Part shown: one piece after another, positions 6,260-14,351 of the stretch | How the letters are laid out: the number at the start of each line of letters is the position of its first letter | Numbering within the stretch: position 1 is the stretch's first letter | Assembly (NCBI GenBank): GCA_900546365.1 | Contig: URCF01000021.1 | Coordinates: forward strand, 1-15,982 | Length of the DNA: 15,982 bases | DNA from: an uncultured Porphyromonadaceae bacterium | GTDB taxonomy: Bacteria; Bacteroidota; Bacteroidia; Bacteroidales; Muribaculaceae | Direction of reading: 5' to 3' | Program-made: the position numbers and the translations under genes | Notes under the pieces: generated by a model | Told to the model about the DNA's origin: nothing | The model's input: only the letters and a program-made list of their open reading frames with translations | Databases searched by the model: none

Positions 6260-7179
6260 TGTTGACGGTTGCTTTGTTCTACTGTTTGAATGAAAATATC
6301 GTTCATTGAGGCGATATTGGGCTGGAGTGAATCGATATCAACGATATCGTTGGCGCTGGCTATTAGCTGCTTGAGTGCCACCCCTTCGCCAAGCTGGAAC
6401 TGGAGGTTGTTCATGGCGTCGTTGAGCTGCATGGTGGACACCATCGGTTGCAGCGTTTCCATAAGCTGGCGCGGATTGCCGTTGAATCCGAGGGAGTACC
6501 GTCCCTGGCTGAACTCATGGCGTAGCTGCTCCACATTGCCTGTCAGAATGTTGTGGCCATTGTTGATCAGGGTGATGTTGTCGCATATTTCCTCCACCGA
6601 AGCCATATTGTGGGTGGAGAAGATCACCGTGCTTCCGTTCTCTTTCAGCCGTATGATCTCGTCGCGCAGCAGGTTGGCGTTGATGGGGTCAAATCCTGAA
6701 AACGGCTCATCGAATATCAGCAGCTTCGGCTCATGGAGCACAGTGACGATGAACTGCACCTTCTGCGCCATACCTTTGGAGAGTTCTTCAACTTTCTTGT
6801 TCCACCACGATGATATCTCAAAGCGGTCAAACCATTCTTTCAGCTTTCTGGTGGCATCGGCTTTGCTCATCCCCTTTAGCCTTGCGAAGAACAATGCCTG
6901 GTCCCCTACTTTCATTTTTTTGTAGAGACCACGCTCCTCCGGCAGATAACCGATATGAACCACATCCTGTGCATTCAGCTTGTGTCCGTCAAAAATCACA
7001 TTGCCGGAATCGGGGGCGGTGATATGGTTGATGATACGGATCAGTGTTGTTTTGCCGGCTCCGTTCGGACCCAGAAGTCCGTAGATGGTGCCGGTCGGTA
7101 CTTCAAGACTCACGTTGTCCAAAGCGAGATGGTTGGTGTAAGCTTTGGACACATTGTCAACTTTTAGTATGCTATCCAT
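6256..7179 (-). CDS. ABC transporter ATP-binding protein (NatA-like)
   Basis: 307 residues. Cytoplasmic ATPase powering the adjoining permease. Walker A GPNGAGKTT (37-45), Q-loop region GYLPEERGLY (77-86, Glu in place of Gln), signature LSKGMAQK (133-140, a variant of LSGGQ common in this subfamily), Walker B LLIFDEP (153-159) with catalytic Glu158, and switch His190 (STHNM) are all present. The last ~80 residues form a DUF4162-like C-terminal extension typical of single-membrane-partner exporters. It lies 53 nt downstream of the symporter gene, in which no TAnnTTTG box is visible, so it may be transcribed by read-through from that gene or from a non-canonical promoter. Confidence 0.93.
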   Translation of the reverse strand: MDSILKVDNVSKAYTNHLALDNVSLEVPTGTIYGLLGPNGAGKTTLIRIINHITAPDSGNVIFDGHKLNAQDVVHIGYLPEERGLYKKMKVGDQALFFARLKGMSKADATRKLKEWFDRFEISSWWNKKVEELSKGMAQKVQFIVTVLHEPKLLIFDEPFSGFDPINANLLRDEIIRLKENGSTVIFSTHNMASVEEICDNITLINNGHNILTGNVEQLRHEFSQGRYSLGFNGNPRQLMETLQPMVSTMQLNDAMNNLQFQLGEGVALKQLIASANDIVDIDSLQPNIASMNDIFIQTVEQSNRQQ

Positions 7180-7217
7180 TATGTTAATGATTTTTCTTTT
7201 TTTAGACGCAGATAAGT

Positions 7218-7249
7218 GGAAAAAATTTCATCTCAGGCTGATTTTTTCC
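7218..7249 (-). terminator. Weak A/T-rich stem-loop at the end of the symporter gene
   Basis: On the minus strand GGAAAAAAT (7249-7241) pairs with ATTTTTTCC (7226-7218) around a 14-base loop that contains the TGA stop codon. It could be a weak terminator or attenuator between the symporter and the ABC operon. The low GC of the stem makes it doubtful. Confidence 0.25.
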
Positions 7250-8405
7250 CGAAAAAGCGGTTGATGATTGCTGCCAATGCACCATCGCCGGTCACATTGC
7301 AGGCGGTGCCGAAGCTGTCCATTGATATGTAAAGAGCTATCATCATGGCGTTTTGCGCATCGGTAAATCCAAGTATTGACGACAAAAGTCCGAGTGATGC
7401 CATGATTGCCCCTCCGGGTATTCCCGGGGCGGCGATAATAGTGACCCCAATCATGGCGATGAACTGAGCGAAATCGCCCGCACTGTACGGAACACCCTGC
7501 ATTATCATCAGTGCGAGTGCGCAGGCCACAATTTTCAGGGTGCTTCCGCTCATGTGGATTGTGGCGCAGAGCGGCACCACAAATCCGGCCACATCTTCGT
7601 CCACACCCATCTTGATGGTTTGGCGCAGGGTGACAGGTATCGTGGCGGCTGAACTCTGAGTGCCGAGTGCCGTGAAATAGGCCGGCATCATGGTCCACAG
7701 CATTTTCAATGGATTCTTACGGGCAAACAACGATGCGATGCAGAATTGAAAAAGCAGCAGCAGAACGTGGAGAATGAATATCACCACTATGATTTTCATG
7801 AATGTGCTGACAATAGCCTCCACCTGCCCCTCGTAGGTCATGGTCACAAATATGCCGAATATATAGATCGGAAGCAGCGGAATGATACATTTCACGATTG
7901 TGAGGTTGACGATGTCGCGGAACTCCCCTACCGCATTTCGAAGCGTATTACCCTGCACGAATGCCATACCCACACCCACCATGAACGACAGGACTAAAGC
8001 TGTCATCACCGGTATGGCTGCCGGAATAGCCATCTCGAAATATGGCTGTGTGGGACTGGCGGCCATAGCCACTGATTCGCTCATCGATGATTGATGCAGC
8101 ATCGACGGAAATAGCCATGCACCGGTGAAATATGATATGAACCCTGCGCACAATGTGGCTCCGTATGCAAGCGATGCTGTGGCCACCAGCATCTTTCCTG
8201 CCTTGCGGCCAAGGTCGGATATTGCCGGGGCAACGAATCCGAAAATAATCAGCGGAATCAGAAATGTGAGAAATTGCGAAAACACGCCGTTGAATGTGGC
8301 GCATATCCTTGCAACCCACTGTGGAGACACGGTGCCAACGCCTATGCCGAGGGCAATGGCTATTAAGATTCTAAGGAGCAGTCCGGGGGTAAATTTCTTT
8401 TTCAT
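7233..8405 (-). CDS. Dicarboxylate/amino acid:cation symporter (DAACS family)
   Basis: 390 residues from ATG 8405, with hydrophobic segments along the whole length, an inner-membrane secondary carrier of the glutamate-transporter fold. Landmarks: hairpin HP1 TQSSAAT (249-255), TM7 segment ATIHMSGST (281-289), hairpin HP2 APGIPGG (326-332) and TM8 DSFGTACNVTGD (363-374). Aligning TM8 with the archaeal model GltPh keeps Asp, Asn and Asp at 363, 370 and 374 but puts Gly366 where the substrate-binding Arg397 sits. The TM7 NMDGT motif is replaced by HMSGS. I infer that the substrate may not be an acidic amino acid and that sodium coupling may differ. A TTG two codons upstream is an alternative start, but ATG with MKKK is more usual. 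Confidence 0.88.
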   Translation of the reverse strand: MKKKFTPGLLLRILIAIALGIGVGTVSPQWVARICATFNGVFSQFLTFLIPLIIFGFVAPAISDLGRKAGKMLVATASLAYGATLCAGFISYFTGAWLFPSMLHQSSMSESVAMAASPTQPYFEMAIPAAIPVMTALVLSFMVGVGMAFVQGNTLRNAVGEFRDIVNLTIVKCIIPLLPIYIFGIFVTMTYEGQVEAIVSTFMKIIVVIFILHVLLLLFQFCIASLFARKNPLKMLWTMMPAYFTALGTQSSAATIPVTLRQTIKMGVDEDVAGFVVPLCATIHMSGSTLKIVACALALMIMQGVPYSAGDFAQFIAMIGVTIIAAPGIPGGAIMASLGLLSSILGFTDAQNAMMIALYISMDSFGTACNVTGDGALAAIINRFFGKKSA

Positions 8406-8408
8406 ATA

Positions 8409-8441
8409 CAAAAGTAGCGATTATTAAGGTCATCCTGCAAC
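8409..8441 (-). promoter_or_regulatory. Promoter overlapping the symporter start region
   Basis: On the minus strand GTTG (8441-8438), 21 nt, then TACTTTTG (8416-8409) matches the Bacteroidetes consensus. Its -7 box ends only 3 nt before the ATG at 8405, so a transcript started 5-8 nt downstream would begin at or within the first codons. The other side of this 84-base divergent gap shows no TAnnTTTG box for the GIN-domain gene. Confidence 0.5.
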
Positions 8442-8489
8442 TTTTTTAGTACAAGTCGCGTCAAATGGATATACAAAACAATATTTATT

Positions 8490-9248
8490 ATGACTATGAA
8501 TTTTATTTTTGCGAGCTGTTTGCTGTTTGTCATGACCTCATGCGGCAATGTGTCGTCGCTTATTTCACAGAAAAAAAGTGTGACATCCAGTCCCGATTCC
8601 CCGTTGGTGACTGAAAATGTGAAAGTGGACAAACTCTCCGCTATCGACACAAGTATCGGCGTGAGAGTGGTTTATACACAGGCTGGTAATACTTCTGCTA
8701 CTGTTACAGCCCCTAAGGATATAATGGAGTATATCAAGGTGAAGCAGGACGGCTCCACTCTTGAATGTTATGTGGACCATGATTACCAGATCAAATCCGG
8801 ATTGGACAGGGTTGTGGTAACTGTTTCGGCTCCTGAAATTTGTACATTTGATGCCTCAACCGGCGGATCTATCGAGGCATCGTCTCCTATTGAATTGACT
8901 GACAAAAAAGTGGAGATGGATGCTTCCACCGGAGGTGTAATCTCTGTCAACCGGCTTGTGTGCAAGGAGTTTGATGGTGACAGCTCTACGGCGGGTGTCA
9001 TCAATGTCAATGATATATTGTGTGCCGGGAAGACTTCGGCCGGTGCTTCAACGGGCGGTGTAATCAACCTGTCGGGCAAATCGTCAAAGGTTGATTTCTC
9101 GGCTTCCACCGGCGGCGTTGTTGATGCAACAACCCTCGTGGCCTACGAAGGTGAGGCGGGCGCTTCTACCGGAGGGGTTGTCAACTGCAATGTGGCTCAT
9201 CTTGACAAATCCACATCCACCGGTGGCTCTGTCAATAATGGTAAATAA
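8490..9248 (+). CDS. GIN-domain (DUF2807) lipoprotein with STGG repeat ladder
   Basis: 252 residues. A signal peptide ends at MTSC, giving a likely lipid-modified Cys18 (a loose lipobox, acceptable in Bacteroidetes). No acidic export signal directly follows the Cys, so location on the periplasmic or surface side is open. The first part (about 45-120) matches the head of DUF2807/GIN proteins. From residue 123 an STGG or STAG step recurs at 123, 146, 166, 187, 206, 226 and 243, a period of about 20 residues, each followed by V/I-x-V/A/N; this predicts a right-handed beta-helix with a Ser/Thr-Gly ladder. Function of the family is unknown. ATG 8490 (MTMNF) or ATG 8496 could start. Monocistronic, ending at a GC-rich hairpin. 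Confidence 0.82.
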   Translation: MTMNFIFASCLLFVMTSCGNVSSLISQKKSVTSSPDSPLVTENVKVDKLSAIDTSIGVRVVYTQAGNTSATVTAPKDIMEYIKVKQDGSTLECYVDHDYQIKSGLDRVVVTVSAPEICTFDASTGGSIEASSPIELTDKKVEMDASTGGVISVNRLVCKEFDGDSSTAGVINVNDILCAGKTSAGASTGGVINLSGKSSKVDFSASTGGVVDATTLVAYEGEAGASTGGVVNCNVAHLDKSTSTGGSVNNGK

Positions 9249-9272
9249 TTTTGTAATTGGACATATAAGTGA

Positions 9273-9302
9273 AGCGGGCGGCTTGATTTCAGGCCGCCCG
9301 CT
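9273..9302. terminator. GC-rich hairpin between GIN protein and gdhA
   Basis: AGCGGGCGGC (9273-9282) and GCCGCCCGCT (9293-9302) form a perfect 10-bp stem around a 10-base loop. It lies between convergent stop codons. Neither strand has a T-run after it, so it may act as a transcript 3'-end barrier rather than a classic intrinsic terminator. Confidence 0.6.
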
Positions 9303-9333
9303 GTAATAATGCCTATTGTATTGTGATGGTGAA

Positions 9334-10671
9334 TCAGATTATGCCCTGGCCCATCATAGCGTTGGCAACTTTCATGAATCCGGCGATATTGGCGCCCTTC
9401 ATATAGTTGAGATAACCGTCGGGCTCTGTGCCGTATTTCACACACTGGGTGTGGATATCGCGCATGATCACATGGAGTTTCTCATCCACTTCTTCAGCGC
9501 TCCACTGGAGGTGCATGGCATTCTGGCTCATTTCAAGACCCGAAGTTGCCACACCTCCTGCGTTGACAGCCTTGCCGGGAGCATAGGTGACTTTTGCATT
9601 GATGAATGTGTCAATAGCCTCGGGGGTGCAACCCATGTTGCTCACCTCAGCCACCATCAGCACACCGTTCTCCACAAGCTGCTTGGCATCGTTGCCGTCA
9701 AGCTCGTTCTGTGTGGCGCAGGGAAGTGCTATATCCACCTTCTGCTCCCAAGGTTTGCAACCGGGATAGAATGTAGCCCCGGGATATTTTTCGGCATATG
9801 GTGCCACGATGTCCTCGCCTGATGCACGAAGCTCAAGCATATAGTCAACCTTGTCGCCGGTGATTCCTTCGGGGTCGTAGATATAGCCATCGGGGCCGGA
9901 GATGGTCACCACTTTGGCGCCGAGTTGGCCAGCCTTGAGGGCTGCGCCCCATGCCACGTTACCGAACCCGGAGATAGCCACGGTTTTACCTTTGATATCC
10001 TCATTCTTTTCTTTAAGCATGCTCTGCACAAAATAGAGTGCGCCGAAACCGGTGGCTTCAGGACGGATACGGCTGCCGCCGAACGACAATGCCTTTCCTG
10101 TCATGGAACCGTCGCATTCGTTGCACAGCTTTTTGTACATGCCGTACATATAGCCAACCTCACGACCGCCAACGCCTATATCTCCGGCGGGCACATCGCG
10201 GTCGATGCCGATGTTTTTCCACAGCTCAAGCATGAAAGCCTGGCAGAAACGCATGATTTCGGCATCGCTCTTGCCGCGGGGTGAGAAATCACTGCCGCCT
10301 TTTGCGCCGCCCATAGGCAATGTGGTGAGAGCGTTTTTGAAGGTCTGCTCAAATCCGAGGAATTTGAGGATGGATAGGTTGACGGATGCGTGGAAACGTA
10401 TGCCTCCTTTGTACGGGCCGATAGCGTTGTTGAACTGTACGCGGTAGCCGAGGTTGGTCTGCACTTCGCCGTTGTCATCGGTCCAGGTGACACGGAATGT
10501 CAGGATACGGTCGGGTTCAACCATACGTTCTATGATACGTGCTTTTTCAAATTCGGGATGTTGATTGTAAACATCTTCAACACACATAAGTACTTCTCGT
10601 ACAGCCTGGAGATATTCTTTCTCGCCGGGATGCTTGGCTTCGAGGCTGCTGATAACTTTATTAATATCCAT
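9334..10671 (-). CDS. gdhA: NADP-type glutamate dehydrogenase
   Basis: 445 residues, the usual length of hexameric bacterial GdhA. It reductively aminates 2-oxoglutarate with ammonia to glutamate in the cytoplasm, a main nitrogen-assimilation route in Bacteroidales. Motifs: GPYKGGIRFH (85-94, substrate Lys88), PMGGAKGGSDF (119-129, catalytic Lys124), PAGDIGVGGRE (161-171, Asp164) and the nucleotide-binding GFGNVA (235-240). NADP preference is inferred from overall similarity to the GdhA subgroup, not from a tested residue; a dual or NAD-dependent enzyme is the alternative. Start ATG 10671 lies 32 nt after a -7 box; it is a single-gene unit. The next minus-strand unit upstream ends at the terminator 10736-10775. 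Confidence 0.95.
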   Translation of the reverse strand: MDINKVISSLEAKHPGEKEYLQAVREVLMCVEDVYNQHPEFEKARIIERMVEPDRILTFRVTWTDDNGEVQTNLGYRVQFNNAIGPYKGGIRFHASVNLSILKFLGFEQTFKNALTTLPMGGAKGGSDFSPRGKSDAEIMRFCQAFMLELWKNIGIDRDVPAGDIGVGGREVGYMYGMYKKLCNECDGSMTGKALSFGGSRIRPEATGFGALYFVQSMLKEKNEDIKGKTVAISGFGNVAWGAALKAGQLGAKVVTISGPDGYIYDPEGITGDKVDYMLELRASGEDIVAPYAEKYPGATFYPGCKPWEQKVDIALPCATQNELDGNDAKQLVENGVLMVAEVSNMGCTPEAIDTFINAKVTYAPGKAVNAGGVATSGLEMSQNAMHLQWSAEEVDEKLHVIMRDIHTQCVKYGTEPDGYLNYMKGANIAGFMKVANAMMGQGII

Positions 10672-10703
10672 GTTTTATGTATTAAATGGTATTGATTGCT
10701 CCA

Positions 10704-10711
10704 CAAATATA
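10704..10711 (-). promoter_or_regulatory. -7 box of gdhA
   Basis: TATATTTG on the minus strand matches TAnnTTTG exactly. A TTG lies 22 nt upstream, in the tail of the preceding terminator, one base beyond the usual spacer. The leader would be about 25 nt. Confidence 0.55.
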
Positions 10712-10735
10712 CATAATAAAGATAAAGTGGGGACA

Positions 10736-10775
10736 AGAAAAACTCCTTAATTTTAGTTAAAATTAAGGAGTTTGG
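10736..10775 (-). terminator. Intrinsic terminator of the parA-parB-DUF5683-mltD cluster
   Basis: AAACTCCTTAATTTTA (10740-10755) and TAAAATTAAGGAGTTT (10758-10773) are perfect 16-base inverted arms; the innermost pairs must open to give a loop of about 4-6 bases. On the minus strand the stem ends in a run of five T followed by CTT. It lies 20 nt beyond the stop codon of the transglycosylase gene. Confidence 0.85.
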
Positions 10776-10795
10776 TGACATTCTGCTATTTGCGT

Positions 10796-12535
10796 TTAGC
10801 GTTTTCTCTTGCGCTTGCTTGATTTTTTCTTGGCGGAGGACTTACTGCCGGAGCTTACGCCACCTTTTGACGGAATTTTGATGGTCTGGCCGGCGTTTAT
10901 GCGGCTCTGGCCTTTGCTCATGCCGTTGGCCTGACGGATGGCCTCTACTGTGGTGCCATGTTTCTTGGCAATTTTTTCAAGAGAGTCGCCGGGTTTCACT
11001 TTATAAGAAGTGTTTTTGGGCGTGCTGGTCTTTTTGGTGTTTGTTGAGTTGCTGTTGCGGGTAGCCTCCTCGCGCTTAGTGGTTTTTGCTTTGATATTCT
11101 CTTTGCGTTCCACTTTGCCACGTTCGGCAGCCTTGGTGTCCTCCTCCGTGATATTGTTGGCGAGCACCGGTTCGGCGGCCGCTTTCTCCACCTTGTGTTC
11201 CACAATCTCAATCACGAGTGCATCGCCTTCCTTAACTTTTCCGCGGCGGAGCTTGTTGAGACGCTTGATGTCGGTGGCACTCACGCCATATTTCTTGGCA
11301 ATGTCGCGGAGGTTTTCGCCGCGTCCCACCTTGTGGGTGATGCGCTTCACTTTTCCGTTTACAGTCTCCTCGATAGGAGTGTTGTCATCGGCATTCCGGG
11401 TTTGCGAAGCGGCTGCAATCGCGTTGCTCTCGCCGTTGTCATTAGGAATTGCCTGTTGCTGTTCGCCCGGCTCCACATATGTGCGGCGGGCATAAAGCTC
11501 GGCATCGTGAGCCAATATCGCATCCTCGCTCATTATATAGCTCAGGCATTGCTGCGAAGGAAGCACGAGTTGGTAAGGATGGTTGTCGCCGGGTATGATA
11601 TCCTTGCGGAATTGCGGGTTGAGCATCCTGATCTCCTCCACCGGAATATTCAGCACTTCTGCTATCTGGTTGAAATGCACGCGATGGTTCACCTGCACTG
11701 TGTCAGTGACAAGCTGCTGCTTGACCAAAGTGGGGCGTATGCCATAGCGGTTGTAGTAGTTCATCACATAATTGGCTGCGATGAATGCCGGCAGATAGCC
11801 ACGGGTTTCGCTCAGTAGATAGTTGTAGATTTCCCAGAAATCCTTTTTGCCGCCGCCGGCTCTGCGCAATGCTTTGTTGACATTGCCGGGACCGCAGTTG
11901 TAGGCAGCGATTGCCAGCGACCAGTCACCATATATCTCATACAGCTGCTTGAGGTAGCGCACCGCCATGCGGGTGGCAAGGCGCGGATCCCGGCGTTGGT
12001 CCACAAGGGAGTTCACCTCCAGTCCAAGTCCGGTGGCTGTGGCGGGCATGAACTGCCACAGTCCGGCGGCGCCGGCACGCGACACTGCATTAGGGTTGAG
12101 TGCGGATTCAATCACAGGAAGGTATTGAAGCTCAAGCGGCATCTTCTCCTTGATAAGCTCTTCAAGAAATATCTTGCCGTAATAGTTGTGAAGGGCAAGC
12201 ATATCTGCCACAAGGTTGCGGCGCTTGCCGAGATACATATCAATGAATTTGCCGACAATTGCATTGTAGGGCATCTCGATTTCGGTCGGGAGCCTGCTCA
12301 GCAAGTCTTCATACTCTTTGGCCGTGCCAGTGGTGACGGCGGAATTGTCGCTCTGCTCGGTATAGGTTTTGAGATAAAAATTTTGCTCCAGCTCGCGGGT
12401 TTTGGTTTCAAAGCTCTCGGGGGCTATGATATTGTTGTCGGTGATGGAGTGTTTTATGTCCAGGATACTTGGAGCGGCCATCGCGGAGAGCGACGCCACA
12501 CCCAAACCTATGATTATGCAAATATGTCGGATCAT
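10796..12535 (-). CDS. MltD-like lytic transglycosylase with SLT and LysM domains
   Basis: 579 residues from ATG 12535. It cleaves glycan strands of peptidoglycan non-hydrolytically in the periplasm. A signal peptide (1-20, ending SAMAA) precedes an SLT domain (about 130-250) with catalytic Glu143 in ESALNPNAVSRAGAAGLWQF (143-162) and the AYNCGPGN motif (211-218). A degenerate LysM-like segment lies near 280-326; two clear LysM peptidoglycan-binding domains are at about 399-444 and 510-555. The C-terminus is very basic (KKKSSKRKRKR). I prefer ATG 12535, 17 nt after the DUF5683 stop, because it directly starts a signal peptide; an ATG at 12571 would overlap DUF5683 by 19 nt and add 12 residues. 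Last gene of the parA cluster. Confidence 0.92.
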   Translation of the reverse strand: MIRHICIIIGLGVASLSAMAAPSILDIKHSITDNNIIAPESFETKTRELEQNFYLKTYTEQSDNSAVTTGTAKEYEDLLSRLPTEIEMPYNAIVGKFIDMYLGKRRNLVADMLALHNYYGKIFLEELIKEKMPLELQYLPVIESALNPNAVSRAGAAGLWQFMPATATGLGLEVNSLVDQRRDPRLATRMAVRYLKQLYEIYGDWSLAIAAYNCGPGNVNKALRRAGGGKKDFWEIYNYLLSETRGYLPAFIAANYVMNYYNRYGIRPTLVKQQLVTDTVQVNHRVHFNQIAEVLNIPVEEIRMLNPQFRKDIIPGDNHPYQLVLPSQQCLSYIMSEDAILAHDAELYARRTYVEPGEQQQAIPNDNGESNAIAAASQTRNADDNTPIEETVNGKVKRITHKVGRGENLRDIAKKYGVSATDIKRLNKLRRGKVKEGDALVIEIVEHKVEKAAAEPVLANNITEEDTKAAERGKVERKENIKAKTTKREEATRNSNSTNTKKTSTPKNTSYKVKPGDSLEKIAKKHGTTVEAIRQANGMSKGQSRINAGQTIKIPSKGGVSSGSKSSAKKKSSKRKRKR

Positions 12536-12552
12536 GATGCAGAAAGTTTTTT

Positions 12553-13386
12553 TTAAAAAGTTAGTGCCCACTGGAGTCCCACTCCCGGCAGATTGCTGCG
12601 GCTGTCGGGAATCACTGCCGGTGCCCAGTCAAGCGACAGATCGGGTGTGATGTCGAAATGCGCCAGCGAGGCATCCACGTATGCATCCACCATGGCCACG
12701 AGATATACGCCCACCATGCCTATTATACATAGGTCGCGGTTGCGGCGATAAAAATCCTTGCGGTGTTTCATGGTGGCGGCAAGCCAGGTTTTATTAAGGT
12801 TCTCCTCTTTGGTGGTGGGAGGGAAAAAGTCCATGTAGCTCTTGGTGGAGGGATCGTTGTCCATGAGGTCGCTGTAGGCGCGGGTGTAGTCGCGGAGCAT
12901 ACCGTTGTTCCACGATGTGCCGTACCCCAGTGCCATGTATCCGGCCACCAGTATCGGGAGTTTCCAATATTTTCGGTTGTAGATCTGTCCGAGTCCGGGG
13001 AAGAGCGCGGAGAGCCATACTGCTCGGATGGGGTCGGGATTGAACATTTTGACCACTCTGCGGTCCGTCATTATGGATGCGGAGTCGGAAAATGCTTTGA
13101 GGTCGGGAGCATCCACCACAGCCACAGTGTCAACCGGAGTTACAGTCAGCGAGTCGCCCGACAGTTGAATTTCATCTTCCACCACTTCACTGCCCTGCGG
13201 AATCTGCCCCGGAAGTGGTATGGAGTCCGGGAGATTGGCCGGCATTGTGGTGGGCTGTGTGCGTTTGTGGCGGACAGGCCTGCGTGGATTGGCGGAAAAA
13301 ATGTTAAATGATGATAACAACATAAAAATTATTATGCTGCACACTGTTTTGCTAATATTTCCGCCAACTGCTATCCTTTGTTGCAC
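12553..13386 (-). CDS. DUF5683 membrane/envelope protein
   Basis: 277 residues from the GTG at 13386. An N-terminal hydrophobic stretch (about 16-31) looks like a signal sequence, followed by a Pro-rich low-complexity segment (33-65). The conserved core starts near 115 with NPDPIRAVWLSALFPGLGQI (116-135) and YNRKYWKLPI, a membrane-associated turn, then a second hydrophobic segment (about 219-237) leading to VDAYVDASLAHFD (233-245). This is the DUF5683 pattern. Its function is unknown. The start is uncertain: a GTG at 13344 or ATG at 13323 would also leave the hydrophobic N-terminus. It sits between parB (78 nt gap) and the transglycosylase (17 nt), so a role coupling the envelope with segregation is possible but inferred. 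Confidence 0.85.
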   Translation of the reverse strand: MQQRIAVGGNISKTVCSIIIFMLLSSFNIFSANPRRPVRHKRTQPTTMPANLPDSIPLPGQIPQGSEVVEDEIQLSGDSLTVTPVDTVAVVDAPDLKAFSDSASIMTDRRVVKMFNPDPIRAVWLSALFPGLGQIYNRKYWKLPILVAGYMALGYGTSWNNGMLRDYTRAYSDLMDNDPSTKSYMDFFPPTTKEENLNKTWLAATMKHRKDFYRRNRDLCIIGMVGVYLVAMVDAYVDASLAHFDITPDLSLDWAPAVIPDSRSNLPGVGLQWALTF

Positions 13387-13464
13387 TGCAATATGGGTGT
13401 TGTTGTAATTACATTAAACACAATACGTTATGCTGCCATTTAGGGGCAGAAACGCGACAAGGCG

Positions 13465-14349
13465 CTACTCGGAGTCGCCTTTTATAGTGTCAAAGATAGT
13501 AATTAATCTAGCAAGTTCATCCTCATTTTTAAAAGTAAATGAAATTTTACCTTTGCCAGAGTTGTTGCAAGTGAACTGAACATCGGTACTGAATCTGGAC
13601 GAAAGATGCTTGCGTAGAATATCGTAATCTTTTGATGCCGGGGCGGGTGTGGGCTTGGCGACGGTGTCGGGTGTCTGTTCGCGGAGCGACTTGGCTATCT
13701 CTTCTACTTTGCGCACCGACAATCCTTCCTTCACGATTCGGTTATATAGCTTTAGCTGGTCAGTGGGATTGTCGAGCGACAACAATGCTCTGGCATGGCC
13801 CATATCCACCTTCCGGTTTTGCAATCCGAGCTGCACCTCGGCCGGAAGACGCAGCAGGCGCAGGAAGTTGGCAACAGTGGCACGTTTTTTGCCAATCCGT
13901 TCGCTCAACCGCTCCTGTGTGAGGTTGTACTGATCAATAAGCTTGCGGAATGTCAAGGCTATCTCTATGGCATTGAGGTCTTCACGCTGGATATTCTCAA
14001 TCAGAGCCATCTCTGTGAGCTCGCTGTCGGAGGCTGTGCGGATATAGGCGGGTACTGTTGCGAGTCCAGCCAGTTTGGCAGCTCTGTAGCGCCGCTCTCC
14101 GGCAATAATCTGGTAGGAGTTCAGGGCCACTTTGCGCAACGACAGCGGCTGAATGATTCCCAATTCGCGGATTGAAGTTGCGAGTTCCTCAAGGGCTTCG
14201 TTGTCGAATGTGCTTCGGGGCTGGTCGGGATTGGGAGCTATGAGATTGATGTCGATGTCGTTGATTGATGACGAACCGCGTGCGGGCACATCATCCATTG
14301 ATATGAGCGAGTCGAGGCCTCGTCCGAGGGCAGAGCGTCGTGGATTCAT
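13465..14349 (-). CDS. parB: Chromosome-partitioning protein ParB/Spo0J
   Basis: 294 residues. CTP-dependent DNA clamp that loads at parS sites and stimulates ParA. N-terminal ParB/Srx domain: NPDQPR (40-45), the CTP-binding GERRYRAAKLAG (84-95) and ENIQRED (118-124). The helix-turn-helix that reads parS spans about 142-165 (LTQERLSERIGKKRATVANF). The last ~50 residues should be the dimerisation domain. Its N-terminus RRSALGRGLDSLI is the ParA-activating type seen in chromosomal ParB. Start ATG 14349 lies 2 nt after the parA stop, so the two are cotranscribed and probably coupled. No parS was recognised with certainty in the window. Confidence 0.95.
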   Translation of the reverse strand: MNPRRSALGRGLDSLISMDDVPARGSSSINDIDINLIAPNPDQPRSTFDNEALEELATSIRELGIIQPLSLRKVALNSYQIIAGERRYRAAKLAGLATVPAYIRTASDSELTEMALIENIQREDLNAIEIALTFRKLIDQYNLTQERLSERIGKKRATVANFLRLLRLPAEVQLGLQNRKVDMGHARALLSLDNPTDQLKLYNRIVKEGLSVRKVEEIAKSLREQTPDTVAKPTPAPASKDYDILRKHLSSRFSTDVQFTCNNSGKGKISFTFKNEDELARLITIFDTIKGDSE

Positions 14350-14351
14350 AT

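Noticed and set aside
9316..9822. 168-codon plus-strand open frame opposite gdhA
   Set aside because: It is antisense to the highly conserved C-terminal half of gdhA, with composition typical of a shadow frame.
11195..11818. 207-codon plus-strand open frame opposite the transglycosylase
   Set aside because: It lies antisense to a gene with clear SLT and LysM domains; long shadow frames are expected with this codon use.
12536..12571. Longer start of the transglycosylase at ATG 12571
   Set aside because: It overlaps DUF5683 by 19 nt and puts 12 residues before an otherwise clean signal peptide starting at ATG 12535.
13387..13464. Possible attenuator between parB and DUF5683
   Set aside because: Only short imperfect stems are visible (5 bp, CTGCC/GGCAG) and no T-run or TAnnTTTG box, so nothing firm can be called.
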